DNA of 45,049 nt, taken from CAZHOV01 sp964534315 (GTDB lineage: Bacteria > Bacteroidota > Bacteroidia > Chitinophagales > Saprospiraceae). Shown here one piece after another: positions 7,751 to 17,900 of this stretch. A model generated the notes under the pieces. The model worked only from the letters and a program-made list of their open reading frames with translations, had not been told where the DNA came from and did no database searches. Position 1 is the stretch's first letter. Each line of letters opens with the position of its first letter. The DNA lies in contig CAZHOV010000018.1 of the NCBI GenBank assembly GCA_964534315.1, forward strand, positions 1 through 45,049, in the 5' to 3' direction. A program made the translations under genes and the position numbers.

Positions 7751-8488
7751 TTAGGAATTACCAGAAGATGAAGTTGATGATGGTTGCTTTTGATCTTCTT
7801 CCAGTTTCTTTTCACGTTTTTTCTTTTGTTCGTTATTACTTTCGTAGATAGTATAGTTTTCGTACTTCACTGGATCGGTTTCTGCCCAGATATCTTTTCC
7901 GATATTACAGAGGTTGACCAATTCATCATAGAGTTTGTTTCCTTGTTCAGTGCGGCGTTCGACGGCAATATCTCGCTCAGCCACTTTATCTTGTTGGATA
8001 TTGAGGGCGTTTTCGAAATTTCGGCAGGCTTCCAGAACACGCTGGATGTTGTTTTCATTGACGCCTACATCTGCCAGGAAATCAATCTGCTGCCGGGCCA
8101 CTCTTGCCACCCTTCTTCCACAAAAGAGGAGTTGGGCGTCGGTCATATCGCCCATTTTAGCTGTTCCAAATTTGCGATATCTGCCGGAGCGGTTGTTGTA
8201 CTTGATCGCTACGCGCGTCATGATCGACCGGATGGCCGATTTCAGTCTTTCGGAGGCACTATCTTTCTTTTCTGTAGTAACCATCTGATCTCCAACAAGT
8301 TCGTCGTCATCGGGTAAGGCTTTGAATTTATTACAAAGGTTGAGAAAAGCCTGTAATTTTTCTTTGCCATAGCCATACTGGCTAAACTGGGTAAGGTCTC
8401 TTTGGGCATATTTGATCCGTTCCATACACTGAAGATAGAGATCGGCATCCGGGAAATTATATTTTCGGTTGGAAGCTTGCTTTTTCAT
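7751..8488 (-). CDS. conserved-looking cytoplasmic protein of unknown function
   Basis: The 245-aa product has no signal peptide or membrane segment and is predicted to be mostly helical and highly charged. I do not recognise the family. The N-terminal 60 residues (KYNFPDADLYLQCMERIKYAQRD onward in part) and the region about 115-215 look like helical bundles. A basic/acidic tail (KKKREKKLEEDQKQ) ends in a Ser-rich stretch. The motif AQLLFCGRRVARVARQQ is notable. The gene is a single transcription unit with the best promoter in the window directly upstream, so it is probably well expressed. A structural or DNA-associated role is possible but not supported by any motif. Confidence 0.75.
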   Translation of the reverse strand: MKKQASNRKYNFPDADLYLQCMERIKYAQRDLTQFSQYGYGKEKLQAFLNLCNKFKALPDDDELVGDQMVTTEKKDSASERLKSAIRSIMTRVAIKYNNRSGRYRKFGTAKMGDMTDAQLLFCGRRVARVARQQIDFLADVGVNENNIQRVLEACRNFENALNIQQDKVAERDIAVERRTEQGNKLYDELVNLCNIGKDIWAETDPVKYENYTIYESNNEQKKKREKKLEEDQKQPSSTSSSGNS

Positions 8489-8506
8489 ATGATAATCAGC
8501 TTTTTA

Positions 8507-8537
8507 CAAAGATACGTTTTTTTGTTATTAAAACAAA
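8507..8537 (-). promoter_or_regulatory. complete Bacteroidetes promoter (TTTG-N19-TATCTTTG)
   Basis: On the minus strand, TTTG (8534-8537) and TATCTTTG (8507-8514) are separated by exactly 19 bp (8515-8533). Both elements match the Bacteroidetes consensus at the ideal spacing. Transcription should start near 8500, giving a leader of about 12 nt for the 245-aa unknown gene. Confidence 0.75.
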
Positions 8538-8603
8538 TCTTTTTATAAGGGCTTTTTAATTCATATTTACAGCTAAATCTAATACTCAGTTAAAACTTTC
8601 TTT

Positions 8604-9767
8604 TTATTTTAATGAAGAAAAACCACGCTGTAAATCTTCCCATAACCACTCAGGATCTTCTAGGCCGATTGAAAACCGGAAAAGATTCCAGGGGGTGGTA
8701 GGATTTTCCCTTCCGGGGATGTTATACAGACCGCAAACGGGAAGCACCAGTGATTCGTGTCCTCCCCAGGAGACTGCCAGTAGAAATCGTTGTAGGGCAT
8801 GGAAAAAGGCTTCAGCTTTGTCAAGTGTTTCTGCTTTCAAGGCAATGCTAAACAGACCTCCTGTTCCGCTCATTTGTTTTTTAGCCAGTTGGTACTGAGG
8901 ATGAGAAGTAGAAAAGGGGTAATAGATTTTTTCTACTTTCGGGTGTTTTTCTAACTTCTGAACGATCCACTGCGTACTTTGAAAGATCTGGTTCATGCGG
9001 ATGGGGAAGGTGCGCAATCCGCGTAAGACCATCGCTGCTTCAGTAGGAGATAGGATAGCCCCCAGGGTCATAAATTCCGATTCAAATATTTTCTTCACCA
9101 TTTCCTTTTTGGCGCATAGCACCCCAACGACAACATCACTATGCCCGTTGATATATTTGGTCCCGGAATGTACGACGATATCGATGCCCAGGTCTGCCGG
9201 TTTTTGATAGAGCGGCGAAGCATAGCTATTGTCAATAGCAGAAATGAGGTTATACTTTTTGGCCAATTGAGCGCATGCCTCAATATCCTGCAACTCAAAT
9301 GTCAGGGAATTAGGGGATTCAAGGAAAAGAAGGGTGGTGTTGGGTTGAATAGCCTGCTCGATCGCCTCCAGATTGGTACCGTCAACAAAAGTATGGGTAA
9401 CATTAAACCGGGGCAAAAACTTGGTGAGCAAGGCCTGGGTCCAGGAGTAAGGAGATTTTACGCATACGATGTGATCACCTGCTTTTACATTGCCAATGAT
9501 AGCAGAGGATATCGCTGCTACCCCGCTTCCAAAGACCAGGCAATCTTCGGTGTTTTCCAGGGCTGCCAACTTTTTTCGGAGCATGGCAACGGTAGGGTTG
9601 TTACCTCTGGTATAAATGGAATACTTGAGTTCGTCAGTAAATGCCTGGCGGAAATCAGAGAGATTATTAAAATGGAAATTACTGGTTTGAATGATCGGAG
9701 GGGCAACGGCATTGAAATATTGATTTCGTTCTTCTCCAAGGTGATTGAGGATATGGCTTAGGTGCAT
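8604..9767 (-). CDS. trans-sulfuration PLP enzyme (Cys/Met metabolism family)
   Basis: The 387-aa protein is a fold-type I PLP enzyme of the cystathionine gamma-synthase/beta-lyase/methionine gamma-lyase family. The PLP-binding lysine is K204 in VVHSGTKYINGHSDV. Other family marks are YTRGNNPT, LVFGSGVAAISSAI, IDNSYASP and, at the C-terminus, SLVLPVC and FRFSIGLEDPE. The length is typical (380-400). The sequence alone does not separate lyase from synthase activity. There is no adjacent methionine or cysteine pathway gene, so the exact reaction is open. The -7 element TATTTTTG at 9793-9800 on the minus strand lies just upstream of the start. Confidence 0.9.
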   Translation of the reverse strand: MHLSHILNHLGEERNQYFNAVAPPIIQTSNFHFNNLSDFRQAFTDELKYSIYTRGNNPTVAMLRKKLAALENTEDCLVFGSGVAAISSAIIGNVKAGDHIVCVKSPYSWTQALLTKFLPRFNVTHTFVDGTNLEAIEQAIQPNTTLLFLESPNSLTFELQDIEACAQLAKKYNLISAIDNSYASPLYQKPADLGIDIVVHSGTKYINGHSDVVVGVLCAKKEMVKKIFESEFMTLGAILSPTEAAMVLRGLRTFPIRMNQIFQSTQWIVQKLEKHPKVEKIYYPFSTSHPQYQLAKKQMSGTGGLFSIALKAETLDKAEAFFHALQRFLLAVSWGGHESLVLPVCGLYNIPGRENPTTPWNLFRFSIGLEDPEWLWEDLQRGFSSLK

Positions 9768-9792
9768 GGTTATTGATTTTAAAAAATAAAAT

Positions 9793-9800
9793 CAAAAATA
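9793..9800 (-). promoter_or_regulatory. -7 element (TATTTTTG) for the trans-sulfuration gene
   Basis: TATTTTTG on the minus strand matches TAnnTTTG and lies 26 bp before the start codon at 9767. It directly follows the terminator of the upstream gene. The upstream -33 position falls inside the terminator stem, so only half of the promoter is recognisable. Confidence 0.4.
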
Positions 9801-9810
9801 TAAAATAAAA

Positions 9811-9838
9811 AGCACCCCCGGAATAATCCGGGAGTGCT
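9811..9838 (-). terminator. intrinsic terminator of the coiled-coil gene
   Basis: AGCACCCCCGG (9811-9821) pairs with CCGGGAGTGCT (9828-9838), with one C-A mismatch and a 6-nt loop. On the minus strand the stem is followed by a U-rich run (complement of 9801-9810). It lies 25 bp after the stop of the 221-aa gene. Confidence 0.8.
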
Positions 9839-9862
9839 GAATATAGCCATCTTTCACCCTGT

Positions 9863-10528
9863 TTATTTCTTTAACCCTTTTAGTGTTGACTCAAGCGTTT
9901 TGAGTGCTTGTTGCTCACTCTTTAGGGCAGATTCTTTTTCGCTTTTAACTTTTTCGTTCTCTTTAATGGTCTTCTGATATTCTTTAATTTTCTCCTCCAT
10001 TTTTTCAATTTCCTGGCTCATGTCTTTATTTTCTTTTTCTATGTTTTTTATCTCTTTTTCAAGGTCTTTGATTTGATCCTCTTTCTCGTCAATTTGCATG
10101 GTAACCACTTCTTTACCGTATTCTTTTTCAAAGTTGGCCAAATAAGTTTTAGCGCTTCGGGCCTTATCCGGATGTGCGGCTGCGCTCATATAAGCACCAC
10201 CAAGATCAAACCACACTCTTAGTTCTACATTTTTACCATTTTGGTCAACTCTTGAGTACAAGTCCACGGTGTTATCACTAATTTCTTTGATTTCTGAATC
10301 GTCTGAAAATATTTCCCCGGACTTCTTGTCTTTTTTCGTTTTTCCTTTGAAATTTTTCTGATAATCAATCCAGCTTTCTTCGAGTACTTCAGCCTCGGCA
10401 TTTTCAAAAGTAACAACCATACAAGGTTTTTGGCCTTGTGACATCTTACCTTCGGCTTCTTTGATTTGTGCGGTTACAGCCAAAGAGATGAAACTAAAAA
10501 TTAGGGAACAAAAGATGATCTTTTTCAT
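9863..10528 (-). CDS. secreted/periplasmic protein with C-terminal coiled coil, unknown function
   Basis: The 221-aa protein has a Sec signal peptide (about 1-20, ending VTAQ). A small mixed domain (about 25-135) follows, and then a long, very charged coiled coil from about residue 145 to the end, with repeated E/K/I/L heptads (for example KEIKNIEKENKDMSQEI). I do not recognise the family. The globular part resembles small periplasmic proteins found in Bacteroidetes, but this is only an impression. Terminators on both sides (9811-9838 and 10607-10642) make it a single-gene unit. Confidence 0.75.
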   Translation of the reverse strand: MKKIIFCSLIFSFISLAVTAQIKEAEGKMSQGQKPCMVVTFENAEAEVLEESWIDYQKNFKGKTKKDKKSGEIFSDDSEIKEISDNTVDLYSRVDQNGKNVELRVWFDLGGAYMSAAAHPDKARSAKTYLANFEKEYGKEVVTMQIDEKEDQIKDLEKEIKNIEKENKDMSQEIEKMEEKIKEYQKTIKENEKVKSEKESALKSEQQALKTLESTLKGLKK

Positions 10529-10606
10529 TTTACTAGATTTGTTTTTTAATTTCGATTTTAAGACGCTGCAGGAAAAGGAAGTAACAGGTGAGGTGTAAAA
10601 AAAATT

Positions 10607-10642
10607 AAAAGCCGCTTGATTTTAGAAAATCAAGCGACTTTT
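10607..10642 (-). terminator. intrinsic terminator of the S8 protease gene
   Basis: CGCTTGATTTT (10613-10623) pairs with AAAATCAAGCG (10626-10636). Beyond one mismatch, AAAAG/CTTTT extends the stem. On the minus strand a U-rich run (complement of about 10597-10606) follows. It lies 40 bp beyond the protease stop codon. Confidence 0.8.
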
Positions 10643-10681
10643 AACATACTGATTATCAGTTTTCTATTGCCCAGGAAAAAA

Positions 10682-13600
10682 TTATTGAACCACTAATTTT
10701 TTGGTGACGAGTCCATCCGGTGTACTTACTTTTATCAGGTAAACGCCCTTCACCAATTGGGTACCATTTATATCAAAGGTTGTTTGCGTACGAGCAGAAT
10801 ATTGTTTGATCGTTGGCGTTTGGATCAATCTGCCTCTTATATCGTAGATAGCAATATTAAATGGCTCTACCTGAAAGCCAGCGACCTGGATTTGGAAATC
10901 GCCAGAAGTTGGATTAGGCAGCAGTTTTACCGATTGCGGGTTGAACTGGGTTGCGGTAGCAACTACTGTTACCCCTAGTTGCTCTTCTGCCACTTTTTCA
11001 CCACAAGCATTCGTAACGGTAAGTGTTACCGTGTAGTTGCCATTTTCGGAGTAAGTATGGGTCGGATTTTCCTCCATGCTGGAGTTGCCATCTCCAAAGT
11101 CCCAGAGATATGAAATTCCAAATTCGGAATTATTCGTAAACGCTATAACTCCGTCGCCAAGATCATTGGAGGTGAAATCGGCAATAGGATTGCCTTCTAC
11201 CGTAATATCAATCGTTGAGGTATCGCTACCCGCTGCATTAGAAGCAATCAGGGTTACAGTATTCACTCCCGGATCCAGAAAATACACATCGTGCGGTCCT
11301 GGCCCTGAGGCGCTTTCCGGACTAGTACCCGGGCCGAAATTCCAGGAATAGTCACCAATAACGCCTGTAGAATTATCAATAAATTGGAGTTGTTGGTTTT
11401 CGCAAATGAGCGTATCGGCCAGGTTCATATCGGTATTGGGCGCCACTATGTTGCTGATATTGATATTATCCAGATAGAGATTATTTCCCCAGCCATTAAT
11501 TCCTGTAAACCTGATAATGACCGATTCGCTGATGTAAGGTACTAAGTTCACCGATTGGGACGCCCAGTCACTTTCGGTGGTCGGACTAAAGGGAACGGTG
11601 AGCCCGGGAACAGTTGCTAAGGATTCTCCACCATCATAAAAAAGAACCTCATCAAAAGATAATCCGCAATCGGTGGAGATTTCGATTTTCAGTGAGTCAT
11701 ACAGCGGTCCTCCTGACCAGAAGGTATACGCATAATCGAAATTCAGAGCCGGTAGCGTTGCATCGGTAAGGTCAATTAAGGTGGTCTGAAAATAATCTAT
11801 CTGGCCTATATTATCATCATTTCCGTAGGACCAGAAATTTAAGCTCAATACATCGGTAACATCGTTATCAATCCCGATTATTTCATCTCTTTTTTCCCAG
11901 GTGATAAAATCATCCGGATTGATGATTTGCCAGAAATCCTGCGGAAACATTGGTCCTTCAAAATCTTCTATGACATCTAAAGCTTCTCCGTTGCCAAGAC
12001 CTGTGTAGAAGAAAGCGTCGACAGCTAAGCTTGCGGTATCATTTGCAATAAATTCCTCATCGGCTAAACCTACCCAGGTTGTGATTGTATTGATGCCAAA
12101 TTGATCAATAGTTACCGGGGTGGAGAAGACATAATCTACAGATTCACCTGATGAGAGAGTGCCACTGAAAACTTCTGTAACAGGTGCCTGGTCATTAAGT
12201 CGGAAGGCGACCGGAAAATCCGAAGCGGGATCAAGCCCTTCGTTGGTAATGGTGATAGAAATATTATCAATATACGGATCGCAACCAGATAATTGGGATT
12301 GGGGATTGGGGGTCAGAATAGTAGAAAGAGCCAGATCGTTGTTTTGTTGGCAGTCCAACAGCAGGTCATCATAATTAATGGCAATAGATCGCCGGCTGAC
12401 CAGGCCGTTATCTCCTTTAGCTCTAACGGCAAACCAGAAGTCTTCAAGCGGAAATTGGACGGGGATATCGAATAAAGGAACAATGGTTGTTCCGATAGAG
12501 TCCATATACTTATCTCCTAATATGAATACGTCGTATTCGTTTGCACCAAATACGGGTGGCCATACAATACGGACATAATCTGGGCAGACCTGGTTAATGG
12601 CGATATTGGCCGGAACGTAGGAGATGGAGAAATTCGCTTCGCTTTCATCAGAGACGTTACCTCTGGTCACCCGGATTTTAGCTTGCCCTGTGGTGCTGCC
12701 TGGAACACTCCAGTTATACATACGGGTATTGCCTGAGACAGTCGTGATGGTATTCCAGGTTGCTCCCTCATCAATCGAATATTCGAGGGTAAAGTCGCCA
12801 TCATCGCCGAAGGCGTCCCAATGGATACGCTCAGTGGTGAAGGGTTCGAAACTTTCGCCTCCGATGGGGTAGGTGACGGTGATTTCGTCGGTGATAATTT
12901 CGTAAACTACAAAATATTCTTGTGGTCCGAAAGGCACTTCAAAGCCTTCGATATTGATGGAATAACTGCCTTCTTGGGGGGCTTTTATCAAGACTTGTTC
13001 CACATTGTTTAAGTCATCAATTCCATTAGTTGCTGGTGAATTGAGCGCGCCCGGATTTGGGGTGGGATCAAGTAACCAGGGTAGTAGATTGTCGCCGCCG
13101 GGAGTGGTTACCTGCATATTCAAGTCATTTACGAGGGCTTTAGAAGTCATTGGCGTTGCTGCCGGATCAGTCCAATACACCATGACCCGCAGTTCTTTTG
13201 TACCATTAGGAATGTCGATTTCATGGGTATTGGAATTTCCCTGGCCGACGGCATCCTGCAGGAATGCATTTTGTTCGATCACTTTTACCGCACGTAAGGC
13301 ATTAACATGTCCCCAACCGTAGCGAAAATCGGGTCCTTCATTTCCAAGGTCATTGGCTGTATTGAGGAGGCACGCTTTTATAAGTCCTGCGTTGGCTTCT
13401 TCACTATTGTTTAATTCTTTATAAGCCTGCATCAATTGAGCAGCAATACCTGCGATACCGGGAGCGGCACCGGAAGTACCTCCAAAGCTCAGGTAACCAT
13501 TATTTTCATTTGTGGATATCTGATCCTGTCCATTAGCAGCAATATCGGGTTTGATCCTGCCATCATGAGCAGGCCCCCGGCTACTGGAGTTCACCAGTGC

Positions 13601-14803
13601 TGCATTGGCGAAGAGGTTGGCAGTGGCAATGACATTTTTACCTTGCTTGTGTCCTCCTGTGATGTTTCCCCACTGGTCTCCGGCTCCGTATCCGCAATCA
13701 TTATTGTTAGAATTTCCGCTGGAGAAAACATGCAAATAAGTCGGATAGTCATACATCTGCTGGTCTACAGTTTGGGTGATAATGGTATAACCGTCATTAC
13801 ACCCATTGGAATAGGAACTATTGGTTACTTTTACTCCTGCGTCCAGGTGTAATCCTAGAGTAGTATCTAAAAAATTTGCTGTGTAGTTGGTTACATAAAG
13901 GTCGGCTCCTGCCGCCATTCCGCGGTTAGCGGGATTGAGATTTCCGGCTCCGGCCATGATACCGGATACGCCGTCTCCATGTGTTCCGGTTTCATCGTCC
14001 GTCAACTGAAAGATGCGGCCCTGGAAATCAATGTGAGGTCCTACTGTACCATCATCTCTGCAATGCACGCCAATACCGTCTCCCGTATATTTTCTACCCA
14101 TAGGATAATCAGAATCGATGGCATTAGCCCGGTGAAGCGAGCGGCCTTCTATGTCTTCTTTTTCTCCCGGGGCCGGTATGAGTGCCATGAATTGAACGAA
14201 GGGAAGGATGGCGATTGCTTCAATGCGATCTTCCGGAATAACTATTCTGACATAATTAGCTTTTTCAGTAGATTGAATTACCGGGACATTTTTGCGAGCA
14301 CACTGATTTAATACATAGGCCAGTGGAATATTCTTATAGAACTGAAGATCAACCCGCACTGCGCTGCCTTTGGTAGCCCAGTCTCCGAAAGGTCGTTCAA
14401 TAAGTGTGCTATGAATTTTTTCAGTTCCTGTAACAGGAACCACAGATCGGATAGAAAATTCATTAAGCTTTGCGGCCTCCAAATTTTTAGGTATGCTCAG
14501 AAGGTAGGCATAATGGGGTAGGTAATCTAAAATTTCAATGCCCGCTTCTGTAATGCGTTGGCGTTCTGATTGGTCAGGCACTTCATAAAACTGAACCAAC
14601 CTGTAATACCGGCCATTAACAATCTCTGAAGCCTTGATATCGGGCTTTTGTATAAATTGATCGATGTTCTCAGGCAATACCCGTTTGCCGTAATGGTATA
14701 AAACGTCATAATTAGGGAGTTGCTGTGCAAAAGATAAGGAGACGATTAAAGATAAGATAATCGCTCCTAACAAACGAAAGATAGTGTGTAGAGCAGGTTT
14801 CAT
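10682..14803 (-). CDS. secreted subtilisin-like (S8) serine peptidase with PKD and T9SS domains
   Basis: The 1373-aa protein has a signal peptide (about 1-26), a propeptide-like region to about 215, and an S8 catalytic domain (about 230-510). The Asp lies in VHCRDDGTVG (D250/251), His275 in THGDGVSG, Asn364 in SSGN and Ser444 in GGTSGAAPG. A beta-rich region (about 515-640) of proprotein-convertase P-domain type and further beta-sandwich modules follow. Two PKD domains lie at about 1125-1290, the second with YLWDFGDGNSS. The T9SS type A sorting domain (LLPNPTSGDF to KKLVVQ) closes the protein. It is expected to be exported to the cell surface or medium to digest protein. A 21-bp heptamer tract (12291-12311) encodes part of a linker between domains. 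The gene is monocistronic. Confidence 0.93.
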   Translation of the reverse strand: MKPALHTIFRLLGAIILSLIVSLSFAQQLPNYDVLYHYGKRVLPENIDQFIQKPDIKASEIVNGRYYRLVQFYEVPDQSERQRITEAGIEILDYLPHYAYLLSIPKNLEAAKLNEFSIRSVVPVTGTEKIHSTLIERPFGDWATKGSAVRVDLQFYKNIPLAYVLNQCARKNVPVIQSTEKANYVRIVIPEDRIEAIAILPFVQFMALIPAPGEKEDIEGRSLHRANAIDSDYPMGRKYTGDGIGVHCRDDGTVGPHIDFQGRIFQLTDDETGTHGDGVSGIMAGAGNLNPANRGMAAGADLYVTNYTANFLDTTLGLHLDAGVKVTNSSYSNGCNDGYTIITQTVDQQMYDYPTYLHVFSSGNSNNNDCGYGAGDQWGNITGGHKQGKNVIATANLFANAALVNSSSRGPAHDGRIKPDIAANGQDQISTNENNGYLSFGGTSGAAPGIAGIAAQLMQAYKELNNSEEANAGLIKACLLNTANDLGNEGPDFRYGWGHVNALRAVKVIEQNAFLQDAVGQGNSNTHEIDIPNGTKELRVMVYWTDPAATPMTSKALVNDLNMQVTTPGGDNLLPWLLDPTPNPGALNSPATNGIDDLNNVEQVLIKAPQEGSYSINIEGFEVPFGPQEYFVVYEIITDEITVTYPIGGESFEPFTTERIHWDAFGDDGDFTLEYSIDEGATWNTITTVSGNTRMYNWSVPGSTTGQAKIRVTRGNVSDESEANFSISYVPANIAINQVCPDYVRIVWPPVFGANEYDVFILGDKYMDSIGTTIVPLFDIPVQFPLEDFWFAVRAKGDNGLVSRRSIAINYDDLLLDCQQNNDLALSTILTPNPQSQLSGCDPYIDNISITITNEGLDPASDFPVAFRLNDQAPVTEVFSGTLSSGESVDYVFSTPVTIDQFGINTITTWVGLADEEFIANDTASLAVDAFFYTGLGNGEALDVIEDFEGPMFPQDFWQIINPDDFITWEKRDEIIGIDNDVTDVLSLNFWSYGNDDNIGQIDYFQTTLIDLTDATLPALNFDYAYTFWSGGPLYDSLKIEISTDCGLSFDEVLFYDGGESLATVPGLTVPFSPTTESDWASQSVNLVPYISESVIIRFTGINGWGNNLYLDNINISNIVAPNTDMNLADTLICENQQLQFIDNSTGVIGDYSWNFGPGTSPESASGPGPHDVYFLDPGVNTVTLIASNAAGSDTSTIDITVEGNPIADFTSNDLGDGVIAFTNNSEFGISYLWDFGDGNSSMEENPTHTYSENGNYTVTLTVTNACGEKVAEEQLGVTVVATATQFNPQSVKLLPNPTSGDFQIQVAGFQVEPFNIAIYDIRGRLIQTPTIKQYSARTQTTFDINGTQLVKGVYLIKVSTPDGLVTKKLVVQ
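12291..12311. repeat. in-frame heptamer tract inside the protease gene
   Basis: AATTGGG, ATTGGGG and ATTGGGG stand in tandem. The 21 bp keep the reading frame and encode part of the linker TPNPQSQLSG in the protease. The period matches the intergenic heptamer tracts and the unit resembles the ATTGCCC tract near 5012. Confidence 0.5.
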
Positions 14804-14895
14804 AAGTCTGGTGAATATGTATGATTGAGAAATATTGGTATTAAAATTAATATTAAAAAACTAATGTAGCAATTTTATTTGGCTATTGAGAATGG

Positions 14896-14912
14896 AGCTA
14901 ATATAATTAGCT
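14896..14912. other. 7-bp dyad upstream of the protease gene
   Basis: AGCTAAT and ATTAGCT flank ATA, forming a perfect dyad about 93 bp upstream of the protease start codon. It has the form of an operator for a dimeric regulator, but no regulator can be assigned. Confidence 0.25.
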
Positions 14913-14944
14913 GGCAGGCGACAATTTTTGAAATTTAAAAGGAA

Positions 14945-14979
14945 TTAAAGAGGGAGGTTTGAAAAACCTCCCTCTTTAA
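14945..14979 (-). terminator. intrinsic terminator of the 1511-aa gene and its operon
   Basis: AAAGAGGGAGGTTT (14947-14960) pairs perfectly with AAACCTCCCTCTTT (14964-14977), with a 3-nt loop, and the TT/AA pairs at 14945-14946 and 14978-14979 extend the stem. It starts 7 bp after the stop codon at 14986 and ends the folD-dinB-prmA-1511-aa operon. Confidence 0.8.
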
Positions 14980-14985
14980 AAAAAA

Positions 14986-17900
14986 CTATTCTCCACGGGC
15001 CGCCTTTACTCTACTGACAAAAACTTTTGCTGTTCCTTCATTGGCTAATTGAATTTCATAAAAACCACCGTCATCCATTTTCTGGAAGATCTCTTTCTTT
15101 TTTAATCCTGCAACAGCTTCGTTATAACGTATATTATTGGAGACGGTACTCATAATACCCTGCTTATAACCAAAATAGTAGAAATAACCGCCAGGCGATT
15201 CGATATAGATATACATCCGGTCATCACCGTTTGAGGGCATTCTGATCTCTACATACCCTTTCACCATCTTATTGATTGCTTCGCCCACAAAAGAGCCGAT
15301 ACCGATACGGTTTCGAAGAGAAACGAAGGACTGATATTCGGGGTTCCACTTCATGGGTAGCCGGCTGAAGAGGATGGTGAAGGGATTGCTTTTCTTATTG
15401 ATCGTCAGGTTGCCGCCGGTTTGAAGAATATTGAGGGTTTCATCGAGATGCTTGGGGTCGTCAATGATTTCGGTCAGGGCTTTTTCAAAGAACGAATAGG
15501 GCTGATAGCCCACACTGATCGCATCAAAGAGGCTGGAGTTAAAATCGTTAAGGATGATGGTCATTAAATCATCTGGCAGGTAAAAGTTTGTGCCCAGCAC
15601 CAGATCAATAGTGAGGTCTTGGCCAATTCCAGTGTAATCCATTCCGACAGAGTCTGTTTCGGGAGCAAAAGAAGTTTCTAAGGAGCCTGCTGCGGTAAGC
15701 TCTACATAATTTAGTCCTGAACCGATATCTAGTCTGCCTTCCCCACTTATTTTCCCATCCGGGATTGAATAGGACAGCAAATTACCTTTTTGTCCATTGG
15801 CGGCAACTTTAAGCGAATCTCCAAACTCAAAAGCATCGCGATCCTTATCGTAGCGGAATAATCCCTTAGTCTGCAGAATAGGCCGGTCTTTTCTAAAGAA
15901 TAAAGGCATCATGACCCTCGGGTAAGATCTTGCTGTTTCGACACTGATAAAGACACCGGTCGTGACTGGTTCCCCATCATAGTTTTTAGGTGAATCATAT
16001 TCAATTTTCAAGTCTTTTTTATCACCAAGGCTGTTAATACTAAACCACTGCTTATTGGGCATTTCCGGAATTTCCAAATAAGCAAATCCGTCAAATTGCA
16101 GTTCCTTGGAGTTGGCATTCAGGCTTATCGTTCCCTGAAATTTCGTCTTTTCATCTATAAAGAAGTCGTTTCCTTCTTCTATTTGCCCGGTAGCCCGCGT
16201 TTCTGTTCGTTTTTCGCTTCGGGAGCCTTTACCTACCCGCTCGCCGATAATATTATCGAAGGCAATTTCCTGGGCCCGGTCTCCGATATTATATTCATAA
16301 AACCCTGATGCTTTATATAGTTTTTTCCCCAGAATATTGACAGTAGCTCGGTTGATGACATGATACTTATTTTCGATACTGGCAACGATCTTCGAGTTGG
16401 TCAGGGTTTTCATGACTCCGCCGGAGGTGATTTCCACATCTCCGCTATCGGGGTATATGAGAGCGTCACAAGATTGTATAAAATGAACGCCGCCAATGAT
16501 CAGGCGGCTTGACTTAAGATCATAAGATGCGGTTTTACCCTGAAAGAACAGAGAGTCCTGATCCGGGTGGGTCGATAAGAAGTTGGCCAGATCTTCGCGC
16601 GTATTTTTGAAAGAGATTACCTTTTTATTAAGGTCCCAATCAAATGCGTTCATGGTGGTTTCGTAGAAATTTGCCGGAAGTTTGGTGGCTATATTTCCAT
16701 CATTGGCTTCAAAGATACCAAGCCCTTCAGTGAAGTCAATCCTTCCACTGATGTTATTGTTGGTCAGTGCAAATTTACCTTCTTCTGTAATAGATTTTAT
16801 TTTCAAAGCTGCAGAGTCCGATTCAATGGAAAAAATGCCGAATGAGAAGAGTTGAGAAGACATAATGCCTGATTCCCATTCAAAACGGCCTCTGCCTTTA
16901 AGCCCGCCCGGGGTTAGGATCAAGAGGCCTTCGAGGTTGTATCCGGGCTCTTGGTATAATTCGAAAGCACGTTCCTGCGTGCTGACATACATACTATCTT
17001 TGTAAGGACGCCAATCGATTTTCACATCATACCCCACTGCCTGTGGAAATTCAATGTCTCCATCTACACTTTCTTCCAGGTCGAATCGTTCTGATACGGC
17101 CAACATTTGTCGGGGTTTGAAAGTAAACTCATCAGAGTTGACCGAAGCGCCCAGATACTTAAGATTACCTTTACCTAACAGCCCCTTGTTGCTCAATGAA
17201 ATTTCACCGGTAAAGATTCCTTTTTCCAGGTAGTTGGGTAATCCGTCGTCAGGAGTTTTAGTCGTAAAACCAAGCGATTGGTCTTCTTTATCCAGCACCA
17301 GGGTCTCTTCTAAATTCGGAAATATCTCTGAAGAGATAAGGGTGCCGTCAAAACTAATATCTGAATCCACAAAATTATCGAGGCTATTAAAGCTAAAAGG
17401 GTTGAGTTCGAAATAGAAAGAGTCTCGGTTATAGGCGCCGTCCTGAATACTTGGATCATCGTAATACACAAAAGAAGGACCTTTACTATTAAAGGACGGA
17501 AACATTGGAATATCCTGTTTCCCGGATTTATTGGAAGGGGCGTCGATCAACAAAACTCCTCTCAAGTGTTCGATTCTCGAAGCAATGGACAAGGCGACCG
17601 GATCTCCTCTTTTGTCCACTTCGCCGGTAGGAACGAAAAGATCAAAGAACCGAATAGAGTCCATAACAATATTGAAACGGTCGTAATCAAAATGAAAATC
17701 TTTGCCCTCGAATACACCAAAACCGGCAAATATCCTTCCGGCGAAATCCATATTTCGGTTCTTTTTGAGAAATGCCTGTCCTCCTAATGGCTTTACGGCC
17801 ACTTTTTGAAAAGTACTGAATTCCACAAATTCGATATCATTAATTTGAAATTCTTTATTCCTTAATGATAGTACGGCATTTTCATTTTTAGGGGATTTGG

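Noticed and set aside
7784..8317. 177-aa plus-strand frame opposite the 245-aa unknown gene
   Set aside because: The minus-strand gene has a consensus promoter and charged, protein-like composition; the plus frame is its Phe/Leu-rich complement.
9141..9761. 206-aa plus-strand frame opposite the trans-sulfuration gene
   Set aside because: It is a shadow of a well-supported gene, with no motif or promoter of its own.
13436..13852. 138-aa plus-strand frame within the protease gene
   Set aside because: It lies opposite the S8 catalytic region and shows no recognisable domain.
5034..14803. A single large minus-strand operon
   Set aside because: Strong terminators at 5741-5793, 9811-9838 and 10607-10642 and separate promoters divide the genes into small units.
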